Source: Actinomycetales bacterium
Lineage (GTDB): Bacteria > Actinomycetota > Actinomycetes > Mycobacteriales > Mycobacteriaceae
Direction: 5' to 3'
Assembly: GCA_012841845.1 (NCBI GenBank)
Contig: DUTZ01000284.1
Location: 1-7,271, forward strand
Length of the DNA: 7,271 nt
The stretch's first letter is position 1. Each line of letters starts with the position of its first letter. This document shows positions 1-6,924 of the stretch, piece by piece. A program made the position numbers and the translations under genes. The notes beneath the pieces were generated by a model that saw nothing but the letters and a program-made list of their open reading frames with translations, ran no database searches and was not told the origin of the DNA.

Positions 1-95
1 CCCGGGTCGGCGCCGAGACCGCGCGCACGGCGGCGGTCCTCCTCGCGGGCACGGGCGCGGTGGCCACGGTCGTCCGGGGCATCGGGGGCCTGTGA
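1..95 (+). CDS. Possible 3' end of a convergent gene (C-terminal 30 residues), product unknown
   Basis: An open frame enters from the left edge (first full codon at position 3) and ends at a TGA at 93-95. It would encode about 30 C-terminal residues, Ala/Val/Gly-rich and fairly hydrophobic, ending in RGIGGL. Every one of its 30 sense codons ends in G or C, as expected for a gene in this genome, whereas the two other plus-strand frames have several A or T third positions. If real, its stop lies only three bases from the stop of the enoyl-CoA hydratase gene on the other strand. The fragment is too short to assign a family. A minus-strand frame shares the same wobble positions, so composition cannot settle the strand. 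Confidence 0.35.
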   Translation, partial: RVGAETARTAAVLLAGTGAVATVVRGIGGL

Positions 96-98
96 GCC

Positions 99-881
99 CT
101 ACGCCGTCGCCCAGGACGGCGGGCGACGTTCGAGGAAGGCGGTCATCCCCTCGGCCACCTCCGGGGTGGTGAACAACCTCGCCGTCACACCCGCCAGCTC
201 GTCCCCGCGGGCGTCGAGCTCGGCGAGCAGCGGCGCCGCGAGGAGCGCCTTGTTCTCCGTGAGCCCCTGCGGCGAGCAGGGCCGGAAGGCCTCGACGAGC
301 TCGCCCACGGCCGCCGTGAGGTCGTCCACGGCGGCGGTGAGCACGCCGATCTCCGCGGCCCGGGCCGCGTCGATCTTCTCGCCGGTGAGCAGGAGCAGGG
401 ACAGCGCCCGGGGCTCGACCCGCGCGGCGAGGGGCACGGAGACCATCGCGGCGGCCAGGCCGAGTCGCACCTCGGTGAGGGCGAACGACGACGAGGGTCC
501 CGCCAGCGCCAGATCGCAGGACGCGACCAGGCCCATCCCGCCCGCGCGGACGTGGCCGTCCACGGCCGCGATCACCGGCTTGGGGTGCGCGACGATCGCC
601 CGGAGCAGGCCCAGGAAGACGCGGGTCCGCTGCGCGGCCTGCTCCTCCGGGCTGCCGGTGTTCGCGGACGCCTCGGACAGGTCCGCGCCGGCGCAGAACG
701 TGCCGCCGGTGTGGCCCAGCACCACGACGCGCGCGGTGTCGTCGGTCGCCGCCCGCTCGAGCGCCGCGAGCAGCTGCTCGACGAGCGCCGTGGAGATGGC
801 GTTGCGGTTGTGCGGGGAGTCCAGCGTGACGTACGCGGCGCCGCCGCGGGAGTCGTAGGTGACGAGGGTGTTCTCGCTCAT
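99..881 (-). CDS. echA7: Enoyl-CoA hydratase/isomerase family protein (crotonase fold), EchA7/AtuE/LiuC-like
   Basis: This 260-residue protein has the usual length of a crotonase-fold hydratase. Its likely role is hydration of the 3-methylglutaconyl-type or isohexenylglutaconyl-type CoA ester made by the carboxylase encoded just upstream. Visible family marks are an N-terminal strand with HNRNAIS (about 24-30), the CoA/oxyanion motif FCAGADL (62-68), the second oxyanion segment RAGGMGL (112-118) and FALTEVRLG (133-141). Glu137 lines up with the second catalytic Glu of mitochondrial enoyl-CoA hydratase. The first catalytic Glu is replaced by Gly117. From memory, Gly here is common in bacterial LiuC/AtuE-type hydratases, so the gene need not be inactive. 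The ATG at 881-879 lies 13 bases after the upstream dehydrogenase stop, with a G-rich stretch in front, and it is the last gene of the operon. The symbol rests on gene order matching Rv0971c; exact substrate unknown. Confidence 0.9.
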   Translation of the reverse strand: MSENTLVTYDSRGGAAYVTLDSPHNRNAISTALVEQLLAALERAATDDTARVVVLGHTGGTFCAGADLSEASANTGSPEEQAAQRTRVFLGLLRAIVAHPKPVIAAVDGHVRAGGMGLVASCDLALAGPSSSFALTEVRLGLAAAMVSVPLAARVEPRALSLLLLTGEKIDAARAAEIGVLTAAVDDLTAAVGELVEAFRPCSPQGLTENKALLAAPLLAELDARGDELAGVTARLFTTPEVAEGMTAFLERRPPSWATA

Positions 882-894
882 CCGGTCCGCCCCC

Positions 895-2079
895 TCAGTA
901 GCTCTTGGGCAGGCCCAGCGAGTGCTGGGCCACGTAGTTGAGGATCATCTCGCGGCTCACCGGCGCGATCCGCGGCAGGCGCGAGGCGGCGAGCATGCCC
1001 GCGAGCCCGTACTCCACCGACAGGCCGTTGCCGCCGAGCGTCTGGATGGCCTGGTCCACGGTCCGCGCGGAGACCTCCCCCGAGGCGTACTTGGCCATGT
1101 TGGCGGCCTCGCCGGCGAGGTCGTCGAGCCCGGCGTCCACGAGGGCCGCGGCCTTGCGCATCATGAGCCGTGCCAGCTCGAGCTCGATCTTGCACTGCGC
1201 GAGCGGGTGCGACACGCCCTGGTGGGCGCCGATCGGGGTCTTCCACACCTGCCGCTCGTTGGCGTACGTCGTGGCCCGGTTCAGCGCGAAGCGGGCGGTG
1301 CCGCACGCCATGCCCGAGGCCATGATCCGCTCGGGGTTGAGGCCGGCGAAGAGCATGAGCAGCGCCGTGTCGCCGTCGCCGATGAGCGCCTCGGCGGGCA
1401 GCCGGACGTCGTCGAAGTACAGCTGGAACTGCCGCTCGGGCGTGCGCACCTCGGTGGGGATGTGCGTGGCCTCCAGGCCCGGCGCGTCGGTGGGAACCAT
1501 GAACAGCGCCGGCTCGAGCCGCCCGCTGTTCGAGCCCTCGAGGCGGGCCACCACGAGGATGGCGTCCGCCTGGTCCACGCCCGAGATGTACGTCTTCTGG
1601 CCCTTGAGCAGGAAGTCGGAGCCGTCGCGGCGGGCGGTGGTGGTGATGGCGTGCGAGTTGGAGCCGGCGTCGGGCTCGGTGATCGCGAACGAGGTGATGG
1701 TCTCGCCCGACGCGATGCCGGGCAGCCACCGCTTCTTCTGCTCCTCGGTGCCGAAGCGCGAGATGATCGTGCCGTTGATGGCCGGCGAGACCACCATCAT
1801 GAGCAGCCCGGCGCCCGCGGCGGAGAGCTCCTCCTCGACGATCGCGAGCTCGGTCATTCCGGCCCCACCGCCGCCGTACTCCTCGGGCAGGTTCACACCG
1901 AGCAGGCCGAGGCGCCCCGCCTCGGTCCACAGCTCGTCGGTGGTCTCCCCCGCGTCGGACTTCTCGCGCATGTACTCGATGCCGTAGCGCGAGCCGAGGT
2001 CGTAGGCGACCGTGCGGAGCTGGGCCTGCTCGTCGGTGTCGACGACCGGGTTGGGGATCTGGCTGGGGTCGGGGGTCAT
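895..2079 (-). CDS. fadE12: Acyl-CoA dehydrogenase, FadE12-like
   Basis: This 394-residue FAD-dependent acyl-CoA dehydrogenase is of full family length. It should oxidise a saturated acyl-CoA to the trans-2-enoyl-CoA and pass electrons to electron-transfer flavoprotein. The N-terminal helical domain contains LGLLGVNLPEEYGG (57-70), the middle beta domain carries FAITEPDAGSN (131-141), and the C-terminal helical domain has QTLGGNG (346-352). Two departures from the family signatures are visible: Asn141 stands where Asp is usual, and Gly at about 361 replaces the basic residue of the second signature. The position of the medium-chain enzyme's catalytic Glu is Pro373 (in IAPVSRE). Glu250 in NPER aligns with the base of isovaleryl-CoA dehydrogenase. 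The start chosen is ATG 2079, because AGGAG lies 8 bases ahead of it; the GTG at 2088 would abut that site. It follows the biotin carboxylase gene by 5 bases. Symbol from gene order matching Rv0972c. Confidence 0.93.
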   Translation of the reverse strand: MTPDPSQIPNPVVDTDEQAQLRTVAYDLGSRYGIEYMREKSDAGETTDELWTEAGRLGLLGVNLPEEYGGGGAGMTELAIVEEELSAAGAGLLMMVVSPAINGTIISRFGTEEQKKRWLPGIASGETITSFAITEPDAGSNSHAITTTARRDGSDFLLKGQKTYISGVDQADAILVVARLEGSNSGRLEPALFMVPTDAPGLEATHIPTEVRTPERQFQLYFDDVRLPAEALIGDGDTALLMLFAGLNPERIMASGMACGTARFALNRATTYANERQVWKTPIGAHQGVSHPLAQCKIELELARLMMRKAAALVDAGLDDLAGEAANMAKYASGEVSARTVDQAIQTLGGNGLSVEYGLAGMLAASRLPRIAPVSREMILNYVAQHSLGLPKSY

Positions 2080-2084
2080 CGGTG

Positions 2085-4139
2085 TCACTCCTGCGCGGCG
2101 TTGTCGGGATCGGTGTCGGTATCGGGTTCGGAGACGACGGCGAGGACCGCGCCGGAGGCCACCTGGTCGCCCACGGCGACGGGCAGCTCGGTGACGACCC
2201 CGTCCACGGCCGCGGCGATGGTGTGCTCCATCTTCATGGCCTCCATCCACAGCAGCGGCTGTCCGGCGGTCACGGTGTCGCCCACCTCCACCGCGACGCG
2301 GATGACCGCGCCGGGCATCGGGGCGAGCAGCGAGCCGGCGGCCACCTCGGCGGCCGGGTCGGTGTAGCGGGGCGGCTCGGTGAGCGAGACCGGGCCCAGC
2401 GGCGAGTCCACCTCGACCACGGTGTCGGCGCCGGGCACCGGGTACCGGGACACCCGGAGGGTCCGGCGCACGCCGCGGACGGAGAACACGGCCGCGTCCG
2501 GGCCCACCTCCTCGACGGTCACCACGTCGGCCAGCTCGCCGTCGGGGCTCGCGCCGGAGCGGCTGCGCACGTAGGCCACCTCGAGCTCGTCGGAGCCGGA
2601 GCGGTAGGTCCGCTTCTGGAGCGTGCGGCCGACGTTGCGGAAGCCCGCCTGGGCGAGCGCGACCGGGCCGGCCGCGTGCTCGGCGGTACCCGAGACCAGC
2701 GCCGCCGCCAGTGCGGAGATCGCCGTGGCCTCGGCGTCGGCGAGCGGGGCCGCCAGGGCCGGGCCGTCCGGGGCGTCCTCGCCGCCGTGCTCGTCGAGGA
2801 AGGCCGTCGAGAGGTTGCCGGCCACGAACTCCGGGTGCCGCAGCACGCGCACGAGCTGGGCGCGGTTGGTGGTGAGGCCGTGGACCTCGGCGCGGGCCAG
2901 GGCGCCGGCGAGCGAGGCGCACGCCTCGGCGCGGGTGCGACCGTAGGAGATGACCTTGGCGAGCATCGGGTCGTAGTGGACGCCGATCTCCGCGCCGGTG
3001 TCGCCCGGCTCGAACCCGCTGTCCAGCCGGATCCCCGGCCGGTGCGGGCCCTCGAAGCGGGAGACCACGCCCGGCACCTCGAGCGACCACAGCGTCCCCG
3101 AGCCGGGTGTGTAGTCGTTGGCCGGGTCCTCGGCGTAGAGGCGCGCCTCGAGCGACCAGCCGTGGGCGGCGGGCGGCTCGGGCGAGGGCAGCGGCAGGCC
3201 GGCCGCCACGTCGAGCTGCAGCGCCACCAGGTCCAGGCCGGTGGTGGCCTCGGTGACGGGATGCTCCACCTGGAGACGGGTGTTCATCTCGAGGAAGAAG
3301 AACTCGCCGGCATCCGTCGCGAGGAACTCCACGGTGCCGGCGCCGGTGTAGCCGATCGCGGCCGCCGCGTCGCGGGCCGCGGTGTAGAGCTTCTCCCGCA
3401 TGCCGGGCGTGCGCTCGACGAGCGGGCTCGGCGCCTCCTCGATGACCTTCTGGTGGCGGCGCTGGATGGAGCACTCGCGCTCCCCCACCGCCCACACGGT
3501 GCCGTGCGCGTCGGCCATCACCTGCACCTCGATGTGGCGGCCGCGCTCGAGGTAGCGCTCGCAGAACACGGCATCGTCGCCGAAGGCCGAGAGCGCCTCG
3601 CGCTTGGCGGCCGCGATCTCGTCCTCCAGCGCGTCGAGCGTGCGGACGACGCGCATGCCGCGCCCGCCGCCGCCGGCGGAGGCCTTGACGAGCACCGGGA
3701 GCATGTCCTCGGTGACGTCGGCGGGCTCGAGGTCGGTGAGCATCGGGACGCCCGCCTCGGCCATCATCTTCTTGGCCTCGATCTTGGAGCCCATGGCGTC
3801 GATCGCCGCGGGCGGCGGTCCCACCCAGGTCAGGCCGGCGTCGATGACGGCGCGGGCGAAGCCGGCGTTCTCGGACAGGAAGCCGTAGCCGGGGTGGATC
3901 GCGTCGGCGCCGGCGGCGCGGGCGGCCTCGATGACGGCCTCCCCGCGCAGGTATGTCTCGGCCGGGGTGTTGCCCGGCAGCCGGACGGCCGCGTCGGCCT
4001 CCCGCGCGTGGGGGGCGTCGGAGTCGGCGTCGGAGTACACGGCGACGGTGGTCATGCCCAGGGAGCGGGCGGTGTGGTGGACGCGCCGGGCGATCTCGCC
4101 GCGGTTGGCCACCAGGACAGAGGTGATCTGCGTGGTCAT
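2085..4139 (-). CDS. accA2: Acyl-CoA carboxylase alpha subunit (biotin carboxylase + biotin carboxyl carrier), AccA2/AtuF-like
   Basis: This 684-residue subunit carboxylates its own biotin using ATP and bicarbonate, then delivers the carboxyl group to the beta subunit encoded just upstream. Domains in order: biotin carboxylase N-domain from VLVANRGEIA (8-17) with HPGYGFLSEN (82-91); ATP-grasp domain with the glycine-rich loop KASAGGGGRGM (152-162) and EMNTRLQVEHPVTE (284-297), which holds the catalytic Arg288; biotin carboxylase C-domain with RLYAEDP (333-339); a less conserved linker/BT-type region (about 455-595); and a C-terminal biotinyl domain with EAMKMEH (633-639), Lys636 being the predicted biotinylation site. 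The start ATG lies 11 bases after the beta-subunit stop, with AGGA overlapping that stop. The protein ends in a short acidic Asp/Thr tail after the carrier domain. The same architecture occurs in 3-methylcrotonyl-CoA and geranyl-CoA carboxylases. The number 2 rests on gene order matching Rv0973c. Confidence 0.95.
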   Translation of the reverse strand: MTTQITSVLVANRGEIARRVHHTARSLGMTTVAVYSDADSDAPHAREADAAVRLPGNTPAETYLRGEAVIEAARAAGADAIHPGYGFLSENAGFARAVIDAGLTWVGPPPAAIDAMGSKIEAKKMMAEAGVPMLTDLEPADVTEDMLPVLVKASAGGGGRGMRVVRTLDALEDEIAAAKREALSAFGDDAVFCERYLERGRHIEVQVMADAHGTVWAVGERECSIQRRHQKVIEEAPSPLVERTPGMREKLYTAARDAAAAIGYTGAGTVEFLATDAGEFFFLEMNTRLQVEHPVTEATTGLDLVALQLDVAAGLPLPSPEPPAAHGWSLEARLYAEDPANDYTPGSGTLWSLEVPGVVSRFEGPHRPGIRLDSGFEPGDTGAEIGVHYDPMLAKVISYGRTRAEACASLAGALARAEVHGLTTNRAQLVRVLRHPEFVAGNLSTAFLDEHGGEDAPDGPALAAPLADAEATAISALAAALVSGTAEHAAGPVALAQAGFRNVGRTLQKRTYRSGSDELEVAYVRSRSGASPDGELADVVTVEEVGPDAAVFSVRGVRRTLRVSRYPVPGADTVVEVDSPLGPVSLTEPPRYTDPAAEVAAGSLLAPMPGAVIRVAVEVGDTVTAGQPLLWMEAMKMEHTIAAAVDGVVTELPVAVGDQVASGAVLAVVSEPDTDTDPDNAAQE
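2088..2092 (-). promoter_or_regulatory. Ribosome binding site deciding the ATG start of the second dehydrogenase
   Basis: Read on the minus strand this is AGGAG, eight bases before ATG 2079. An alternative in-frame GTG at 2088 would overlap the biotin carboxylase stop as GTGA, but the AGGAG would then touch the start codon. The ATG three codons later is therefore preferred. Confidence 0.65.
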
Positions 4140-4147
4140 GGTCTGGT

Positions 4148-4151
4148 TCCT
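4148..4151 (-). promoter_or_regulatory. Ribosome binding site of the carboxylase alpha subunit, overlapping the beta-subunit stop
   Basis: Read on the minus strand, AGGA begins with the final A of the beta-subunit TGA and lies eight bases before ATG 4139. A ribosome finishing the beta subunit would sit on this site, which could help match the amounts of the two partners. Confidence 0.5.
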
Positions 4152-5749
4152 CACATCCGGAAGACGCCGAAGCGGTCGGTTCCGGCGACCTGGCCGGAGT
4201 GGATCGCGGACAGGCTGAGTCCCAGCACCGTCCGGGTGTCGCGGGGGTCGATCACGCCGTCGTCGTAGAGCATCCCCGACAGGAAGGCGGGCAACGACTC
4301 CTTCTCGATCTGGTCGGCGATCATCGTCTTGAGGCCCTCGATGGTCTCGGGGTCCATCTCCTCGCCGCGGGCGGCGGAGGCCGCGGCGGCGACGGAGGTG
4401 ACGACGTCGGCGAGCTGCTGCCCGCCCATGACGGCCGACTTGGCGCTGGGCCAGGTGAAGAGGAAGCGCGGGTCGAAGGCGCGGCCGCACATGCCGTAGT
4501 GGCCGGCGCCGTAGGAGGCGGCCGTGATGAGCGACAGGTGCGGGACCTCCGAGTTGGAGACCGCGTTGATCATCATGGCGCCGTGCTTGATGATCCCGCC
4601 GCGCTCGTACTCCGAGCCCACCATGTAGCCGGTGGTGTTGTGCATGAACAGCAGCGGGGTGTCGTACCGGTTGGCCAGCTCGATGAACTGCGTGGCCTTC
4701 TGCGCCTCCTCGGAGAACAGGACGCCGCGGGCGTTGGCGATGATCCCCACGGGGTAGCCGTGGATCTCGGCCCAACCGGTGCACAGGCTCGCGCCGTACA
4801 GCGGCTTGAACTCGTCGAAGTCGGAGCCGTCGACGATCCGGGCGATGATCTCGCGCGGGTCGAAGGGGATCTTGAGGTCCTCGGGGACGATCCCCAGCAG
4901 GTCCTCGTCGGAGTACAGCGGCTCCACGACCTCGGCGCGCGGCGTGCGGCCGGCCTTGGTCCAGTTGAGGCGGCGGACGATGCCGCGGGTGATGCGGGCC
5001 GCGTCGGGCTCGTCCACGGCGAGGTGGTCGGCCAGGCCGGAGACCCGGGCGTGCATGTCGGCGCCGCCGAGCGTCTCCTCGTCGGCGATCTCGCCCGTGG
5101 CCGCCTTGACCAGCGGCGGTCCGGCGAGGAACACCATCGAGCGCTCCTCGATCATCACCACGTGGTCGCTCATGCCGGGCACGTAGGCGCCGCCGGCGGT
5201 GGAGTTGCCGTACACCACGGCGATGGTGGGGATGCCGGCCTTGGACAGGCGGGTGAGGTCGCGGAAGAGCGCGCCGCCGGGGACGAAGACCTCCTTCTGC
5301 GTGGGCAGGTCCGCGCCGCCGGACTCGACGAGGCTGATCACCGGCAGCCGGTTCTTCAGCGCCACGTCGTTGAGGCGGAGGATCTTGCGCAGCGTCCACG
5401 GGTTGGAGGTGCCGCCCTTGACCGTCGGGTCGTTGGCGATGAGCAGGCACTCCACGCCCTCGACCACGCCGATGCCGGCCACCACCGAGGCGCCGGTCTG
5501 GAAGTCCGAGCCCCACGCGGCGAGCGCGCACAGCTCGAGGAACGGGGACTCGCGGTCGAGGATCGAGTCGATGCGCTCGCGCGCGGTGAGCTTGCCGCGC
5601 TCGCGGTGGCGGGCGACCTTGCGCTCGCCGCCGCCGGCCAGGGCCGGCTCGAGGTCGGTGGCCAGCTGCTCGAGCTTGGCCTCCATCGCGGTGCGGGCGG
5701 CGTCGAAGTCGGCGCCCGTGGTGTCGAGGGTGGATCGCAGGATGGTCAT
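4151..5749 (-). CDS. accD2: Acyl-CoA carboxylase beta subunit (carboxyltransferase), AccD2/AtuC-like
   Basis: This 532-residue carboxyltransferase transfers the carboxyl group from biotin to an acyl-CoA. It carries both crotonase-like halves. The N-half has GKLTARERID (52-61), NDPTVKGGTSNP (106-117) and TAGGAYVPGMSD (184-195), the acyl-CoA oxyanion region, followed by FLAGPPLVKAATGE (207-220). The C-half has NTTGYMVG (371-378) and YGAGHYGMCGRAFDPRF (413-429), the biotin-side oxyanion region. It ends in FGVFRM, as do 3-methylcrotonyl-CoA carboxylase beta subunits. The segment at about 161-175 (LFRDLTRLSKAGIPT) differs from the FGRIFFNQ pattern I recall in true methylcrotonyl-CoA carboxylases, so the substrate may differ. 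Its ATG overlaps the upstream dehydrogenase stop by four bases (ATGA) with only a weak GGGA site, suggesting translational coupling. It should pair with the alpha subunit next door. Symbol from gene order matching Rv0974c. Confidence 0.95.
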   Translation of the reverse strand: MTILRSTLDTTGADFDAARTAMEAKLEQLATDLEPALAGGGERKVARHRERGKLTARERIDSILDRESPFLELCALAAWGSDFQTGASVVAGIGVVEGVECLLIANDPTVKGGTSNPWTLRKILRLNDVALKNRLPVISLVESGGADLPTQKEVFVPGGALFRDLTRLSKAGIPTIAVVYGNSTAGGAYVPGMSDHVVMIEERSMVFLAGPPLVKAATGEIADEETLGGADMHARVSGLADHLAVDEPDAARITRGIVRRLNWTKAGRTPRAEVVEPLYSDEDLLGIVPEDLKIPFDPREIIARIVDGSDFDEFKPLYGASLCTGWAEIHGYPVGIIANARGVLFSEEAQKATQFIELANRYDTPLLFMHNTTGYMVGSEYERGGIIKHGAMMINAVSNSEVPHLSLITAASYGAGHYGMCGRAFDPRFLFTWPSAKSAVMGGQQLADVVTSVAAAASAARGEEMDPETIEGLKTMIADQIEKESLPAFLSGMLYDDGVIDPRDTRTVLGLSLSAIHSGQVAGTDRFGVFRM

Positions 5750-6924
5750 GCCGTGTATCCCAATCGTCGTCCGGCGAGGGTGGTGAGGATCTCGGTGGTG
5801 CCGCCGCCGATGCCCAGCAGGCGCACGTCGCGGTACTGGCGACTCACCTCGGACTCGGTCATGTAGCCGAGGCCGCCGAAGAGCTGGACGGCCTGGTTGG
5901 CCACCCACTCGGCGCACTCCACGGCGGTGTTCTTGGCAAAGCAGACCTCGGCGATCGCGTCGTGGCCCGACGCGGCGAGGTCCACGCAGCGGTGCGTGTA
6001 GGTGCGGGCCACGTCGATGCGGCGGGCCATCTCGGTGACCGTGTTCTGCACGGCCTGGCGGGACAGCAGCGGGCGGCCGAAGGTCTCCCGCTCGCGCACC
6101 CAGTCCAGGGTGAGGTCGAGGCAGCGCTGGGCGTGCGAGTAGCCCTGGCAGGCCAGCGCGGCGCGCTCGCCCACGAAGCCGAGGGCGATCTGCGCGAAGC
6201 CGCTGTTCTCCTCGCCCACGAGGTTCTCCACCGGCACGCGGCAGTCGGTGAACGTCAGCTCGGCGGTGTCGGAGGCGCGCCAGCCCAGCTTGTCGAGCGG
6301 GGCCGAGCGGTGGAAGCCGGGGGTGTCGGTGGGGATGACGAGCAGGCTCACGCCGGCCGCGCCCGGGAGTTCCTCGCCGCCGGTGCGCACGGCCGTCACC
6401 ACGAAGTCGGCGCGGGTGCCGGAGGTGATGTACGTCTTGGCGCCGTTGACGACGTAGTGGTCGCCGTCGCGCCGCGCGGTGGTCGTGAGGTGCCCGACGT
6501 CCGAGCCGCCGCCGGGCTCGGTGATCGCGAGCGAGCCGATCATCTCGCCGGCGAGCGTGGGCGTGACCCAGCGCTCGATCTGGTCGGGCCGGCCGGACGT
6601 CGCGAGGTGCGGGGTGGCGATGCCGCAGGTGAACAGCGAGGCGAACACGCCGCCGGAGACGCCGGCCTCGTGGAGGGCCTCGCACACCACGATCGAGTCG
6701 CGGATGTCGCCCCCGCCGCCGCCGACCTCCTCGGGGAAGGGGACGCCGAGCAGGCCCAGGTCGCCGGCCTTGCGGTGCAGCTCGCGCGGGATCGCGCCGT
6801 CCCGTTCCCACTCGTCCTGGTGGGGCAGGATCTCGCGCTCGGCGAAGCGGGTGGCGGTCTCGCGCAGGGCGAGCCGCTCGTCGGTGTACCAGGGGTCGCC
6901 CGGTACGTGGGGAGGGATGGTCAC
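5746..6924 (-). CDS. fadE13: Acyl-CoA dehydrogenase, FadE13/AtuD-like
   Basis: This 392-residue FAD-dependent acyl-CoA dehydrogenase is of normal length and intact. It shares fold and reaction with the dehydrogenase two genes downstream but is clearly divergent from it. Family signature 1 is present as AITEPGGGSD (133-142), and signature 2 runs from QLFGGLGYM (347-355) to RD (365-366). The short/medium-chain catalytic Glu position is occupied by Gly in IGGGTTEI (372-379). Glu253 in FVGERAAL (250-257) aligns with the base of isovaleryl-CoA dehydrogenase, so it probably acts on a branched substrate such as a citronellyl-type or methyl-branched acyl-CoA (inference). Translation starts at GTG 6924: a strong GGAGGAG lies 5 bases ahead, the codon overlaps the upstream stop (GTGA), and homology begins here. 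The next in-frame Met (residue 128) is far inside the domain. Longer in-frame extension upstream is only the shadow of the AtuA-like gene. Symbol from gene order matching Rv0975c. Confidence 0.94.
   Translation of the reverse strand: MTIPPHVPGDPWYTDERLALRETATRFAEREILPHQDEWERDGAIPRELHRKAGDLGLLGVPFPEEVGGGGGDIRDSIVVCEALHEAGVSGGVFASLFTCGIATPHLATSGRPDQIERWVTPTLAGEMIGSLAITEPGGGSDVGHLTTTARRDGDHYVVNGAKTYITSGTRADFVVTAVRTGGEELPGAAGVSLLVIPTDTPGFHRSAPLDKLGWRASDTAELTFTDCRVPVENLVGEENSGFAQIALGFVGERAALACQGYSHAQRCLDLTLDWVRERETFGRPLLSRQAVQNTVTEMARRIDVARTYTHRCVDLAASGHDAIAEVCFAKNTAVECAEWVANQAVQLFGGLGYMTESEVSRQYRDVRLLGIGGGTTEILTTLAGRRLGYTA

Noticed and set aside
1..82. Minus-strand gene start (ATG at 82) continuing the operon to the left
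   Set aside because: No ribosome site precedes it and the reading is Arg/Ala/Pro/Val-rich with no motif; not excluded, but the plus-strand reading looks more protein-like.
859..2367. Long open frame on the plus strand (502 codons) opposite the second dehydrogenase
   Set aside because: It is antisense to a clear family gene, its translation is Arg/Gly/His/Ala-rich with no domain motif, and long antisense frames are expected at this GC content.
895..3495. 866-residue version of the second dehydrogenase
   Set aside because: The first 472 residues are an Arg/Gly-rich shadow of the biotin carboxylase gene; dehydrogenase homology begins near ATG 2079.
2082..4268. 728-codon plus-strand open frame opposite the biotin carboxylase gene
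   Set aside because: It mirrors the real gene's codon structure, has low-complexity Gly/Arg/Val/Ala/Asp composition, no recognisable motif and no ribosome site that stands out.
2085..5531. Fusion of beta and alpha carboxylase subunits or a 1148-residue protein
   Set aside because: The upstream part is a shadow frame of the beta subunit; the alpha subunit's homology begins at the ATG at 4139, which has its own ribosome site.
4199..5866. 555-codon plus-strand open frame opposite the carboxyltransferase gene
   Set aside because: Same GC-driven shadow effect; the minus-strand frame holds an intact, motif-complete protein.
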